The notes under the pieces: generated by a model
What the model was told of the DNA's origin: nothing
What the model saw: the letters and a program-made list of their open reading frames with translations, nothing else
Databases searched by the model: none
From: Nitrosarchaeum koreense MY1
GTDB taxonomy: Archaea; Thermoproteota; Nitrososphaeria; Nitrososphaerales; Nitrosopumilaceae
Length of the DNA stretch: 64,000 nucleotides
NCBI RefSeq assembly: GCF_000220175.1
Contig: NZ_AFPU01000001.1
Coordinates: forward strand, 558,001 to 622,000
Reading direction: 5' to 3'
Part shown: positions 1-7,581 of the stretch, piece by piece
Numbering within the stretch: the first letter of the stretch is position 1
How the letters are laid out: each line of letters opens with the position of its first letter
Translations under genes and position numbers: made by a program

Positions 1-96
1 CGCAGATGTTTTTAGATAATGATATTTATTCCTAAGTTCAGTTTTACACAAAAATCCTGTTGTGTTAATTATTTTTACTTGATAACAAATGTTTTC

Positions 97-303
97 TTAG
101 AATTCAACTTTGGGCTTTTTATTCTCTTTTCTAAGTTTTTTAAGAAGCATGGATGTTTTGATTTTTAATTCTAACAATACTTCTTGCATCTCTTCTTTAT
201 AGTTCTGTTTGGCATCATCCAAATTAATCCCTTTTAGATAATTACTAAATGATGATTTAACTAATACTGTTCTTTTCTTCATTTTTTGAGACCAATTTGG
301 CAC
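97..303 (-). CDS. Small basic hypothetical protein (68 aa)
   Basis: The reading frame opens with GTG; an in-frame ATG at residue 8 (position 282) is an equally good start and would give 61 aa. The product is Lys-rich, with a predicted helical middle containing an acidic stretch (KEEMQEVLLELKIK) and a basic C-terminus ending KKPKVEF. No signal peptide, membrane segment or Cys pair is visible. It lies next to another very basic small protein on the same strand. I do not recognise a family, so a nucleic-acid-binding role is only a guess from the charge. Confidence 0.5.
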   Translation of the reverse strand: MPNWSQKMKKRTVLVKSSFSNYLKGINLDDAKQNYKEEMQEVLLELKIKTSMLLKKLRKENKKPKVEF

Positions 304-388
304 GATCTTATTGACGTATTTTTAGAATTTCTTATGGATTTTTCTGATAATTGTAGGTTTGTTATTAGAAATTAGAAAAAGGAAAACG

Positions 389-409
389 AATCGTCATCCT
401 ATGACGATT
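389..409 (-). terminator. Hairpin terminator candidate after the basic protein gene
   Basis: AATCGTCAT and ATGACGATT form a perfect 9-bp inverted repeat with a 3-nt spacer. Read on the minus strand it follows the stop of the 428-619 gene by about 20 nt and is followed by a T-rich tract (CGTTTTCCTTTTTC). That is the layout of an intrinsic-type terminator. An operator for another transcript cannot be excluded. Confidence 0.5.
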
Positions 410-427
410 GTTAATGTTTTGGACGTT

Positions 428-619
428 TTATCGTCGTTTTTTTGCTGCGGCTTTTCTTTTTGGAGCTGCTCGTCTTTTTGGAGCTGCTTTTTTTGCTGCG
501 GCTTTTCTTTTTGGAGCTGCTCGTCTTTTTGGAGCTGCTCGTCTTTTTGGAGCTGCTTTCTTTCCTGCAGATTTTTTTACAGATCTACGTTTAGAGGCAG
601 CTTTTCTTTTTGTAGCCAT
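428..619 (-). CDS. Lys/Arg/Ala/Pro-rich histone H1-tail-like basic protein (63 aa)
   Basis: The protein is almost entirely Lys, Arg, Ala and Pro. After a short leader (MATKRKAASKRR) it consists of AAPKRRA and AAPKRKAAAKK units repeated about five times. Such AKP-type tails occur in eukaryotic linker histones and in bacterial HU/Hc1-like proteins, where they bind DNA non-specifically. The family resemblance is compositional only, so a chromatin or nucleic-acid condensing role is inferred. The coding DNA itself is a tandem repeat, so copy number could vary between strains. The start is an ATG with a compact, uninterrupted frame. The GC content is far above the flanking DNA because of the GCA/GCT/CGT/CCA codons. 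Confidence 0.7.
   Translation of the reverse strand: MATKRKAASKRRSVKKSAGKKAAPKRRAAPKRRAAPKRKAAAKKAAPKRRAAPKRKAAAKKRR
443..557. repeat. Intragenic tandem repeat encoding AAPKRR units
   Basis: Units built from TTTTTGGAGCTGCT and TTTGCTGCGGC repeat several times in the same orientation within the basic-protein gene. The arrangement is a short-period coding repeat of the sort that expands and contracts by slippage or unequal recombination. Confidence 0.7.
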
Positions 620-926
620 TAATAATTCGGCATTTTCATAGTTTTTCTATAGTATGACTAAATAAAATTACACAAATTGATTACTATTTGTCAACGAAAT
701 TTTATTTTAAAAATTATTTTTGATCGGAAAAATTTTTCAAAATCAAATTATTTTTTAAATTTCATTTACAATGTAACTTTTTCTCAATTATTGTTACATT
801 TGTATTGTATTTTACGCATAATTGTTATAGTTTCAAATAAAAATATCTTTGATTTTATTTTTTTTAACGATGCAAGATTATCTTTTTTATTTTATTTGTT
901 GATCTATTTTATTATTAAAAATTAAT
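620..926. other. AT-rich gene-free stretch
   Basis: This 307-bp stretch is very AT-rich with homopolymeric A and T runs. It should hold the minus-strand promoter of the basic-protein gene near its left end and the 3' end of the DRG transcript at its right end. An 82-codon plus-strand open frame exists, but its Phe/Ile/Asn/Leu composition is what random AT-rich DNA gives. No RNA gene or repeat was seen. Confidence 0.5.
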
Positions 927-2036
927 TCATGCTCCACGTGTTTTAATTATTGTTAATACATCTTCATCTTGCACAATGTGATCTAACCCTACTCTTTGTC
1001 CGCCAAATTTTACGCTTTTCCCCCAAATTAATCCATATCTGAATTGTCTTTTCATACTTCGATGTAATTTATTACAAATATCTTCAACTGTGTCCCCCTC
1101 TCTTGCAATTAGTGGTTCTTTAAAATCTGTTTCACCCCCCTTGGGTCTCATGTATATTCTTATGAAATTGAGTTTGTCATAGATTTTCTCTTTTAGCAAT
1201 TCGATATTGATATCTGAATTGGCAGACACTTCTATGACTTCTGATTTTATTTTTGTTTTCAGATCTTCTAAAAATTCTCGATCGACAAGATCTATTTTAT
1301 TTAAAATTGTAAGTGATTTTGAATAGCTGATGTTTCCTGCTATGTGATCTGCAAGCTGCTCTGATGTGATGTCTTCTCTAATGACTACTCTTGCACTAAC
1401 TATTCCATAAATGTGTAAAATATCTTTAAGATGCTGTTCTGAAATTTTTGTTAATTTTACCTGTTGTGCAACTGCAATTCCACCCATCGGGGATTTTTCA
1501 ATTGTAATATTTGGTGGCAACCGATTTAATCTAATTCCTATGCTTCCTAATTCGTTAACCAATACATCTTCGTGAAAAGGCTGAAACACATCTAACATGA
1601 GTAAAACTAAATCTGCAGTCCTTGCAACTGACAATATTCTTTTACCTAACCCTTTCCCACTTGATGCGCCTTTGATGATTCCTGGTAAATCTAGAACCTG
1701 AATCTTTGCTCCTCTATAATTCATCATTCCAGGAACCACCGTTAAAGTTGTAAATTGGTAAGCTCCAACTGTTGATTTAGCATCTGTTAATTTATTTAGT
1801 AATGTAGATTTTCCAACACTTGGTAATCCAATAAACACAACTGTTGCATCTCCTGACCTCCTTACATCAAACCCATCTGTTTTTACACCGCTTTTTTGAA
1901 TTTCTCTATCTTCTTGCTCTCGTTTTAGCTTTGCAATTTTTGCTTTTAGTATCCCGATATGGTGATTGGTAGCTTTGTTGATCTGAGTTTTTGCCATTTC
2001 ATCTTGAATGGCTTTAATTTTTTCAGGAATTCCCAA
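927..2036 (-). CDS. DRG-family (Obg-related) translation GTPase with TGS domain
   Basis: This is the archaeal developmentally regulated GTP-binding protein, a translation-associated GTPase of the Obg/DRG superfamily. An N-terminal helical region (about 1-60) precedes the G domain. The G1 loop GLPSVGKST lies at residues 70-78, the G3 motif DLPG at 116-119, and the G4 motif NKID near 243. The C-terminal 75 residues form the TGS domain, reading GDTVEDICNKLH and ending in IIKTRG. The length of 369 aa is normal for the family. The start is TTG, 2 nt after the stop of the upstream UPF0248-like gene, so the two are probably co-transcribed. Confidence 0.95.
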   Translation of the reverse strand: MGIPEKIKAIQDEMAKTQINKATNHHIGILKAKIAKLKREQEDREIQKSGVKTDGFDVRRSGDATVVFIGLPSVGKSTLLNKLTDAKSTVGAYQFTTLTVVPGMMNYRGAKIQVLDLPGIIKGASSGKGLGKRILSVARTADLVLLMLDVFQPFHEDVLVNELGSIGIRLNRLPPNITIEKSPMGGIAVAQQVKLTKISEQHLKDILHIYGIVSARVVIREDITSEQLADHIAGNISYSKSLTILNKIDLVDREFLEDLKTKIKSEVIEVSANSDINIELLKEKIYDKLNFIRIYMRPKGGETDFKEPLIAREGDTVEDICNKLHRSMKRQFRYGLIWGKSVKFGGQRVGLDHIVQDEDVLTIIKTRGA

Positions 2037-2038
2037 AT

Positions 2039-2266
2039 CTAATCACTCCTTTGTCTGTTCTTTTCAAATAAAATCCTATGATTTTTCTTTATTATCTCTA
2101 TTCTTGTGATTGGAATGGTTTGAAAATTATTTGATTCTTTAATAAATTCAGGCAAAGTGGTTTCTTTAATTTTTTTAAAATCTCTGTAAAGTATTGTGTA
2201 CTTTTTTGCATCGTCTGCAAATCTTGCCTTGCTAAAAATCTCTTCAATCACTCCTTTTTTTGCCAT
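2039..2266 (-). CDS. UPF0248/DUF504-like (MJ1316 domain) small protein
   Basis: The 75-aa protein starts MAKKGVIEEIFSKARFADD and ends with IPITRIEIIKKNHRILFEK. That matches the shape of the UPF0248/MJ1316 family: an N-terminal IxxxLxKxxW-like helix, a Tyr-rich middle strand (YTILYRDF) and an ITRI...I...G/H..ILWE-type ending. MJ1316 domains are associated with RNA end recognition in larger proteins. The assignment is by eye and moderately secure. A strong AT-rich box (ATATAATATAATG) lies about 25 nt before the ATG on the minus strand, as in a leaderless promoter, and the gene leads the DRG GTPase operon. Confidence 0.6.
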   Translation of the reverse strand: MAKKGVIEEIFSKARFADDAKKYTILYRDFKKIKETTLPEFIKESNNFQTIPITRIEIIKKNHRILFEKNRQRSD

Positions 2267-2283
2267 CTTTCTTACTTATTTTC

Positions 2284-2298
2284 ATTATATTATATTGT
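2284..2298 (-). promoter_or_regulatory. TATA box of the UPF0248-DRG operon
   Basis: On the minus strand CAATATAATATAATG lies about 20-30 nt before the ATG at 2266. This is the usual distance for archaeal leaderless transcripts. It was assigned by position and composition only. Confidence 0.4.
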
Positions 2299-2377
2299 GA
2301 TTCTTAAATTGTATTTGAAAATCCTGTTTTTAATCAATTACGTCGGTATTTATCCCTGATAATCGTAAAGATGCGAC

Positions 2378-2473
2378 TTGGTTACTTGCGATAAATGTTA
2401 TCATGAACATCATGATCAATGCATGGAAAAAGCTGGAATGTTCAAGTGTGATTGTAAATGTGTTGCATCTTGA
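2378..2473 (+). CDS. Cys/His-rich microprotein (31 aa)
   Basis: A TTG-initiated frame encodes 31 residues beginning MVTCDKCYHEHHDQC and ending GMFKCDCKCVAS. There are six Cys and three His in 31 residues, arranged CxxC, then HEHH, C, then CDCKC. This strongly suggests metal binding, most likely zinc. No ATG or GTG is available, because a stop codon lies just upstream in frame. It resembles, in style but not in sequence, the other Cys-rich microproteins at 46617 and 58982. The composition would be very unlikely in random AT-rich DNA. Confidence 0.5.
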   Translation: MVTCDKCYHEHHDQCMEKAGMFKCDCKCVAS

Positions 2474-2543
2474 TTTTTTACCCTCTAAAATTTCCTTAAA
2501 TCGTGATTCTTTGCTTTAAATAACAATACATTCTAAGTAAATC

Positions 2544-2681
2544 ATGCCTCAACTACAAATTACTGCAGAAACAATGACTAGAATGAAGACAATCACTGGA
2601 ATTAGCCATGTCCGCGATGGGGATTTTATGGTTAATGAGTTGATCGATATTTTAGAACAAAAAATTCGAGAACGCCAATAA
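2544..2681 (+). CDS. Small hypothetical protein (45 aa)
   Basis: An ATG-initiated frame encodes MPQLQITAETMTRMKTITGI followed by an amphipathic helix that ends NELIDILEQKIRERQ. The first half reads like a beta strand plus helix and the second like a helix, which recalls a ribbon-helix-helix fold. That is speculative. It has normal codon use, and a start region 25-30 nt after an AT-rich box. It has no Cys or membrane segment. Confidence 0.55.
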   Translation: MPQLQITAETMTRMKTITGISHVRDGDFMVNELIDILEQKIRERQ

Positions 2682-2738
2682 TTGAAATTTCTAGACTTTG
2701 CAATTCTAAAATATGAAAAATAATTGTAAAAAAATCAA

Positions 2739-2894
2739 TTATTCTTTATAGTGAACTAATAACGTATCTTTCATTACTGGATGAACTGATATTATGTTTT
2801 CACCTTTTTCAGCTAGAAATTCATTAACTACGTCTTGAAGGAATACTCCTTGAGCTAAGTTTCCTGCTTCAAAATATTGTATCTTGTGAATCAT
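2739..2894 (-). CDS. Small Cse60-like protein (51 aa)
   Basis: The protein begins MIHKIQYFEAGNLAQGVFLQ and ends VMKDTLLVHYKE. It has the pattern of a strand, a helix with VNEFLAEKG, then two strands (IISVHPV, TLLVHYKE). That layout is like the short Cse60 family of bacteria (I.VF.......LE..VN.FL.....I..I.........V.Y). The similarity is by eye; function is unknown. It has an ATG start and is oppositely oriented to the gene at 2544, so the two converge. Confidence 0.55.
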   Translation of the reverse strand: MIHKIQYFEAGNLAQGVFLQDVVNEFLAEKGENIISVHPVMKDTLLVHYKE

Positions 2895-2980
2895 TGATTA
2901 ATTATCTCTAAAGTTGCTATTAACTATTCAAATTTCATATTGGAAACTAACAATAAATAACAAGGAAATGTATCTATTTT

Positions 2981-3274
2981 GTGCTAGCTGTAATACTAAT
3001 TCCATTAATGATATCTGCAGTTGTTGGAATTATTGGTTACTTGGCATATCGCTTAGTGATCTTTGATTTATGGTGTAATCGCTCTGTTAATTCAACTTTA
3101 AAAAAATATAGTATCAAAAAAACCCAATATCAAATAATAAAAGAATTCTATGATAACAAAGGAGAATCAATTTCTGAAAAAAAAATATCTCAACTAGCTA
3201 AACAGTATAGGCAAAAAGAACCTGAGCAGTTTCTAGCAATGTATGATTCTATAAGAGATAAATTAGAGAAATAA
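2981..3274 (+). CDS. Hypothetical membrane-anchored protein (97 aa)
   Basis: The GTG-initiated protein has one strong N-terminal transmembrane segment (about residues 2-30). A basic, helical cytoplasmic region follows, with YSIKKTQYQIIKEFYDNKGE and a helix-turn-helix-like pair (ISEKKISQLAKQYRQKEPEQF). It converges with the SPFH gene, leaving only 12 nt between them. No family was recognised. Confidence 0.6.
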   Translation: MLAVILIPLMISAVVGIIGYLAYRLVIFDLWCNRSVNSTLKKYSIKKTQYQIIKEFYDNKGESISEKKISQLAKQYRQKEPEQFLAMYDSIRDKLEK

Positions 3275-3286
3275 AATTATTTGTGA

Positions 3287-4147
3287 TTATCTGGTTGGAA
3301 TTTGGATAAATGGTGTTCCGCCTTCTCCTACTACAAGTGGTAGCTTACCATCCCATGCTTGAACTTTGAGCCATTCTAGATAATTTGGATTCTGAGCTAA
3401 TGCTTCATTGATTATTTTAATTGCTTCAGCCTCTCCTGCTGCTTCAGCCACGTTTGCTGCTGCTATTCCTTTTGCTTGTTGTTCCTGTTGTCTTGCTTCT
3501 ACTTCTATTCTTCTAAGGTCATTTTCTGCTTTTAGGGCTTTTTGCTCAGCTTCTACTTTGGATTCGATAGCCTGTGAAAATAACGGTGAAAATTGAAAAT
3601 CTGTGATGGATATGGCATCCGTCAATATGTTGTATGGAGTTAGACGAGCTGTTATCTCTGTTTCTATATCTGCTTTAACAAGAGGTCTTTTTGTAATTAA
3701 TTCTTCTGCATTATACTTTGCAGTAATTTGTTTTACTACTTCTTCTACTGCTGGTTGAATGATTCTTCCTTCATAGTCCAATCCGACTTCCTGATACAAT
3801 ACATTTACAGAGTTTGGAGCTGCTCTGTAATTGACAGTGACCTCAGTTGACACTGTTTGAAGATCTCTTGAAGCGCCAGATGTGGCTTTTACAAACTTGA
3901 GTGTTCTAACTTCCATGTTTACCACTTTATCTTGAAATGGAACTACAAAATGAAGTCCTTCTTGTAATGGTGGAACAGATGTATCTACTGCACTCCAATG
4001 TAGTAAAACTCCTCTATTTCCTGACTCTACAATTTGTACTGATGCAGCAGATATGGCTGCAATAATGACAAGTACGATAATGCCTAAAATTGCTAATTTT
4101 ACTTTTCCAAAATTTACATTCATTTTTGGTTGCTGATATTTTGACAA
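3287..4147 (-). CDS. SPFH/Band 7 (prohibitin-like) membrane protein
   Basis: This is a prohibitin/stomatin family scaffold protein. A single transmembrane helix lies near residues 13-34 (VKLAILGIIVLVIIAAISAA). The SPFH domain (about 35-210) follows, starting VESGNRGVLLHWSAVD. A charged alanine-rich coiled coil (KVEAEQKALKAENDLRRIEVEARQQ) comes next, and a short conserved tail. The 286-aa length suits prohibitin. Family members assemble as ring oligomers that organise membrane proteins and proteases. The open frame starts at TTG; an ATG at residue 9 is the alternative. Confidence 0.93.
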   Translation of the reverse strand: MSKYQQPKMNVNFGKVKLAILGIIVLVIIAAISAASVQIVESGNRGVLLHWSAVDTSVPPLQEGLHFVVPFQDKVVNMEVRTLKFVKATSGASRDLQTVSTEVTVNYRAAPNSVNVLYQEVGLDYEGRIIQPAVEEVVKQITAKYNAEELITKRPLVKADIETEITARLTPYNILTDAISITDFQFSPLFSQAIESKVEAEQKALKAENDLRRIEVEARQQEQQAKGIAAANVAEAAGEAEAIKIINEALAQNPNYLEWLKVQAWDGKLPLVVGEGGTPFIQIPTR

Positions 4148-4278
4148 CCCTTTCTATTACATTTCACTATACATATACCATGTTAATTCGATTTTTTTTA
4201 AATCTTATTTTGAATTTTTATTTTTATTATTTTGATAAAAAGGCAATGATGAAATAGTTACAAAATACATCGTATAGT

Positions 4279-4704
4279 ATGGCCGAAGATGGATTTATCT
4301 GGATTTATCTGATATTTTTCTTGATCCCTCTGGCTAGAATTATCCCACGTCTGATAAAAAAATGGAAAAAACAATCTGGTGATATGCCTCAACAATATGA
4401 TTCTCAATATCATGTCTCAAATGATATTGTTTCTGAATCCCATTCAAAAAAATCTGAAATACCTTCTAAAATTGACTCTAAACCAAAGACTACGGAGATG
4501 TTGGTATTGGGTCAACTTACTCGCGGTACAAATAATTTTGATTCTCTTCAAAAAATATTGGGAATTGATACCGATACCCTGAATTCTGTTTTAGAAGATC
4601 TGGAAAAAAATGGATTGATGCAAGTTGATCAAAAACAAGGGTTATTTGGTCAAAAAATTGAGTTGCACCCTACTGAAAAAGGAATAAAAAAATTCTATTC
4701 TTGA
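4279..4704 (+). CDS. Membrane-anchored winged-helix protein (141 aa)
   Basis: An N-terminal transmembrane segment (residues 5-24, FIWIYLIFFLIPLARIIPRL) is followed by a polar linker. A C-terminal winged-helix-like domain (about 72-141) contains MLVLGQLTRG, IDTDTLNSVLEDLEKNGLM and HPTEKGIKKF. The pattern of a recognition helix, wing and terminal helix is typical of archaeal ArsR/MarR-like domains. Tethering it to the membrane suggests a sensor-regulator, or a protein-interaction use of the fold. The target is unknown. Confidence 0.7.
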   Translation: MAEDGFIWIYLIFFLIPLARIIPRLIKKWKKQSGDMPQQYDSQYHVSNDIVSESHSKKSEIPSKIDSKPKTTEMLVLGQLTRGTNNFDSLQKILGIDTDTLNSVLEDLEKNGLMQVDQKQGLFGQKIELHPTEKGIKKFYS

Positions 4705-4766
4705 TTACATTTTGAACTAGTAAATAGAATCATAGCAAATATTATTCGGTTCTAAAAACCACTTAT

Positions 4767-5462
4767 ATGAAAACTAAAACATTTGCAGTGGACATTGATG
4801 GCACAATCACTGAAAATGGTGTTGGACGAATTAATTTAGATGCTCTTGCCGCTTTAAGACATTTGACAAATATCGGTCATAATGTGATCTTTGTTACTGG
4901 AAGATCTTCTGTAGAAGCATACTTGCTGTCTGTCTTTGGTGGTACTACAAAAATTGCTGTAGGTGAAAACGGTGGATGTATCACAGTTGATACAAATGAT
5001 CATATTTTACTTGGGAACATGCAACAATGTCAACACGCCCTTAACATTATTCAAAAAGAAATTGCCAACGTTTCAGAAAAACCGGTATTTCCGAGAATGA
5101 CTGAAGTTGTATTGGAGAGAACATTTGATTTGGAACTAGCAAAACAAGTGGTATTGGAAAAAAAATTAGACGTTTTGCTATCTGATAGTCAATACGCATT
5201 TCATATTAATTCACTGGGAATTGACAAGGGAACTGGATTTCAAAATGTTATGAAACGATTATCAGTTTCTCGTGATGATGTAATAGCTATAGGTGATAGT
5301 GCTACTGACATCCCTTTATTCAAAACAGCAAAAACAAGCATAGCCTTGGGAAATTCATCAGAATATGTAAAATCTCAGGCAACAATGACTACAAACGCTA
5401 AATCTGGAGACGGAGTTATAGAAGCATTAGATAAATTAGCACCCAAATTATCTGAGGTATAG
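4767..5462 (+). CDS. pgp: Phosphoglycolate phosphatase, archaeal HAD type
   Basis: This HAD-superfamily phosphatase of the TA0175/archaeal PGP family hydrolyses 2-phosphoglycolate. HAD motif I is DIDGTIT with the nucleophile Asp9 and acid Asp11. Motif II lies in VIFVTGRS, motif III uses the Lys in SLGIDKGTGF, and motif IV is GDSATDIPLF. The C2-type cap lies between motifs II and III. The 231-aa length is normal. Its stop is 2 nt before the ArgRS start, so they form one operon. A related Cof-type sugar phosphatase remains possible. Confidence 0.88.
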   Translation: MKTKTFAVDIDGTITENGVGRINLDALAALRHLTNIGHNVIFVTGRSSVEAYLLSVFGGTTKIAVGENGGCITVDTNDHILLGNMQQCQHALNIIQKEIANVSEKPVFPRMTEVVLERTFDLELAKQVVLEKKLDVLLSDSQYAFHINSLGIDKGTGFQNVMKRLSVSRDDVIAIGDSATDIPLFKTAKTSIALGNSSEYVKSQATMTTNAKSGDGVIEALDKLAPKLSEV

Positions 5463-5464
5463 TA

Positions 5465-7351
5465 TTGTCCTTCAAATCATTAATTGATGAAATTGAAAAT
5501 AATCTTCATAAAATATTAGAAGATATGTCGATATATGATATCTCATTTACTGTAGAACCTGCAAAACCAGGCTTTGGAGATGCGAGCTCAAATATCTCCT
5601 TTTTACTTGCCAAATCTCTAAAGAAAAGCCCAAAAGAGATTGCAAATCTAATGTCTGAAAAATATCGGCAATCTCAAAACATACTTGTATTAAAAGTTGA
5701 ACCACATCAAACTGGATATCTCAACTTTTTTGCTGACTGGGAAAAACTAAATCAATTAATTTTATCAGAATCTAATTTGAATGAATTTGGCTTTATAGAT
5801 TTAGGTCATAATTCTGAAATTGTTGTAGAACATACTAGTGTTAATCCAAATAAGGCCCTGCATATTGGTCATATTCGTAATATTGTTCTTGGCGATACCG
5901 TTGCCAGAATTTTAAAAAAATCAAATTACAAAGTTAATGTTCTAAACTACGTTGATGATTCTGGCTTGCAAGTAGCTGATATTATTGTAGGTTTTAAGCA
6001 TCTTGGATTTGCTCAACAATCTCCAACTGGAAAAAAGTTTGATCATTATTGCGGCGATGATGTTTATGTTAAAACCACTGAAAAATATGAGCAAGATCCT
6101 AATTTTGAAGAGATTCGAAAAAACACTCTCAAAGAACTAGAGGATGGTGCATCTGAAACTGCTAAATTTGCTGATACCATAACAAGACGTGTTTTAGAAA
6201 ATCAGCTTGAAACCTGCTGGAATTTAGGAGTTTATTACGACTGTCTTAATTTTGAATCTCAGATAATTCGTTCCGGATTATGGAGTAAAATATTTGAAAA
6301 ACTCAAAGAAATGAATTTGGTAGAATTTGAAAATGATGGTAAGAATGCTGGCTGCTGGATTATTCGTGGTGAAAATAACGAGGAAGATAAAGTAATCGTT
6401 AGAAGTAATGGCACTGCAACTTACATTGCAAAAGACATTCCATATGCTGCATGGAAATTGGGGTTGATAGAAGACCCATTTTCATACAAGAAATATGAAA
6501 AAACTCAACCTGGAAATAAAATACTTTGGCAAACAACCTTAACAGCAACTAATGAGCCAAAACAAAACTTTACTGGTAATAAGGTAATCACAGTAATTGA
6601 TTCAAGGCAAGCCAGACTTCAAAAAATTATTACTGGACTAATGTCAAAATTCAAATCTACTAACGATGCATACGTTCATCTTGGTTACGAATCTGTAACT
6701 CTTAGTTCTGATACTGCGCAAACTCTTGGATTAGATACAGATGGCAAACAAGCTCAAATGTCTGGACGAAAAGGTCTCTATGTTGATGCTGATTCTGTTT
6801 ATGACTTGTTAAAAAACAAAACAATTGAGGAAACCAAAAAAAGACATCCTGAAATGTCTGACTCTGAAATTGAACAAATTGCTCATTATGTTTCTGTTGG
6901 AACATTACGTTATGAGATGATTAAACAGGATCTTGATAAAATGATTACATTTGATCTGACAAAATCATTAAGCTTAGAAGGTGACACAGCTCCATACATC
7001 CAATATACTCACGCAAGAGCATCAAGGATAATTGAAAAATCTGCTAGGAATCCCTCTATTGATGTTGACTTTTCTTTGTTAAACGATGCTTCTGAATTAT
7101 CTTTGATCAAAATAATCGGTTTGTTTGAAATCTATGTTTTAGATGCTGCAAAAAATCTGTCTCCGAAAGTTATTGCAAGATACTGTCACAATTTGGCAGT
7201 GGCGTTTAATTCCTTTTATGAGCATGTTAAAGTGCTTGAATTAGGTGATGAGAAACTAGAAAACTCTAGATTGTGTCTTGTAAATTCATTTAAGATAACT
7301 TTGGAAAAAGCCCTTGAATTACTTGGCATTACAGCACCTGAAAAAATGTGA
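5465..7351 (+). CDS. argS: Arginyl-tRNA synthetase
   Basis: This class I aminoacyl-tRNA synthetase charges tRNA-Arg. The N-terminal additional domain covers about 1-110. The HIGH signature ALHIGHIRN lies at residues 131-139, preceded by the ArgRS-typical HTSVNPNK. The KMSKS equivalent is QMSGRKG. The C-terminal DALR anticodon-binding domain (about 520-628) contains YTHARASRI and the terminal EKALELLGI. The start is TTG, 2 nt after the phosphatase stop. The 628-aa length is normal for archaeal ArgRS. Confidence 0.97.
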   Translation: MSFKSLIDEIENNLHKILEDMSIYDISFTVEPAKPGFGDASSNISFLLAKSLKKSPKEIANLMSEKYRQSQNILVLKVEPHQTGYLNFFADWEKLNQLILSESNLNEFGFIDLGHNSEIVVEHTSVNPNKALHIGHIRNIVLGDTVARILKKSNYKVNVLNYVDDSGLQVADIIVGFKHLGFAQQSPTGKKFDHYCGDDVYVKTTEKYEQDPNFEEIRKNTLKELEDGASETAKFADTITRRVLENQLETCWNLGVYYDCLNFESQIIRSGLWSKIFEKLKEMNLVEFENDGKNAGCWIIRGENNEEDKVIVRSNGTATYIAKDIPYAAWKLGLIEDPFSYKKYEKTQPGNKILWQTTLTATNEPKQNFTGNKVITVIDSRQARLQKIITGLMSKFKSTNDAYVHLGYESVTLSSDTAQTLGLDTDGKQAQMSGRKGLYVDADSVYDLLKNKTIEETKKRHPEMSDSEIEQIAHYVSVGTLRYEMIKQDLDKMITFDLTKSLSLEGDTAPYIQYTHARASRIIEKSARNPSIDVDFSLLNDASELSLIKIIGLFEIYVLDAAKNLSPKVIARYCHNLAVAFNSFYEHVKVLELGDEKLENSRLCLVNSFKITLEKALELLGITAPEKM

Positions 7352-7375
7352 TTAAAAATTTAATAAAAAAATGAT

Positions 7376-7513
7376 TTAGTGGCTATGTCCACAGCCACAA
7401 GAATCATGACCTCCATGTCCTTCAGATGCTTGTCCTGCACATCTGGAACATTTGTCTGAACCTGTTGGTGAGAAAAATCCTATCCCACATGATACGCATT
7501 TCATATTTGCCAT
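7376..7513 (-). CDS. Zinc-ribbon microprotein with His-rich tail (45 aa)
   Basis: The ATG-initiated protein carries two CxxC knuckles, KCVSCG and KCSRCA, at residues 6-9 and 22-25. A Gly/His/Cys-rich tail (EGHGGHDSCGCGHSH) follows. The knuckles predict a zinc ribbon. The tail could bind Zn, Ni or Cu, as in metallochaperones, but no specific metal can be read from sequence. It converges with argS and is transcribed alone. Confidence 0.75.
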   Translation of the reverse strand: MANMKCVSCGIGFFSPTGSDKCSRCAGQASEGHGGHDSCGCGHSH

Positions 7514-7581
7514 GCTGAATTCACAAAATTGCTGTATTTATTGAATACTGATGATGTTTTTAGCAGATATTTTGATTCTGA

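Noticed and set aside
359-641. Two plus-strand open frames rich in Phe, Ser, Cys and Ala
   Set aside because: They are the antisense of the Lys/Arg/Ala repeat gene at 428-619; long open frames are forced by its repeated codons.
677-925. 82-codon plus-strand open frame
   Set aside because: Composition is Phe/Ile/Asn/Leu/Tyr as random AT-rich DNA gives; no domain and no upstream promoter are visible.
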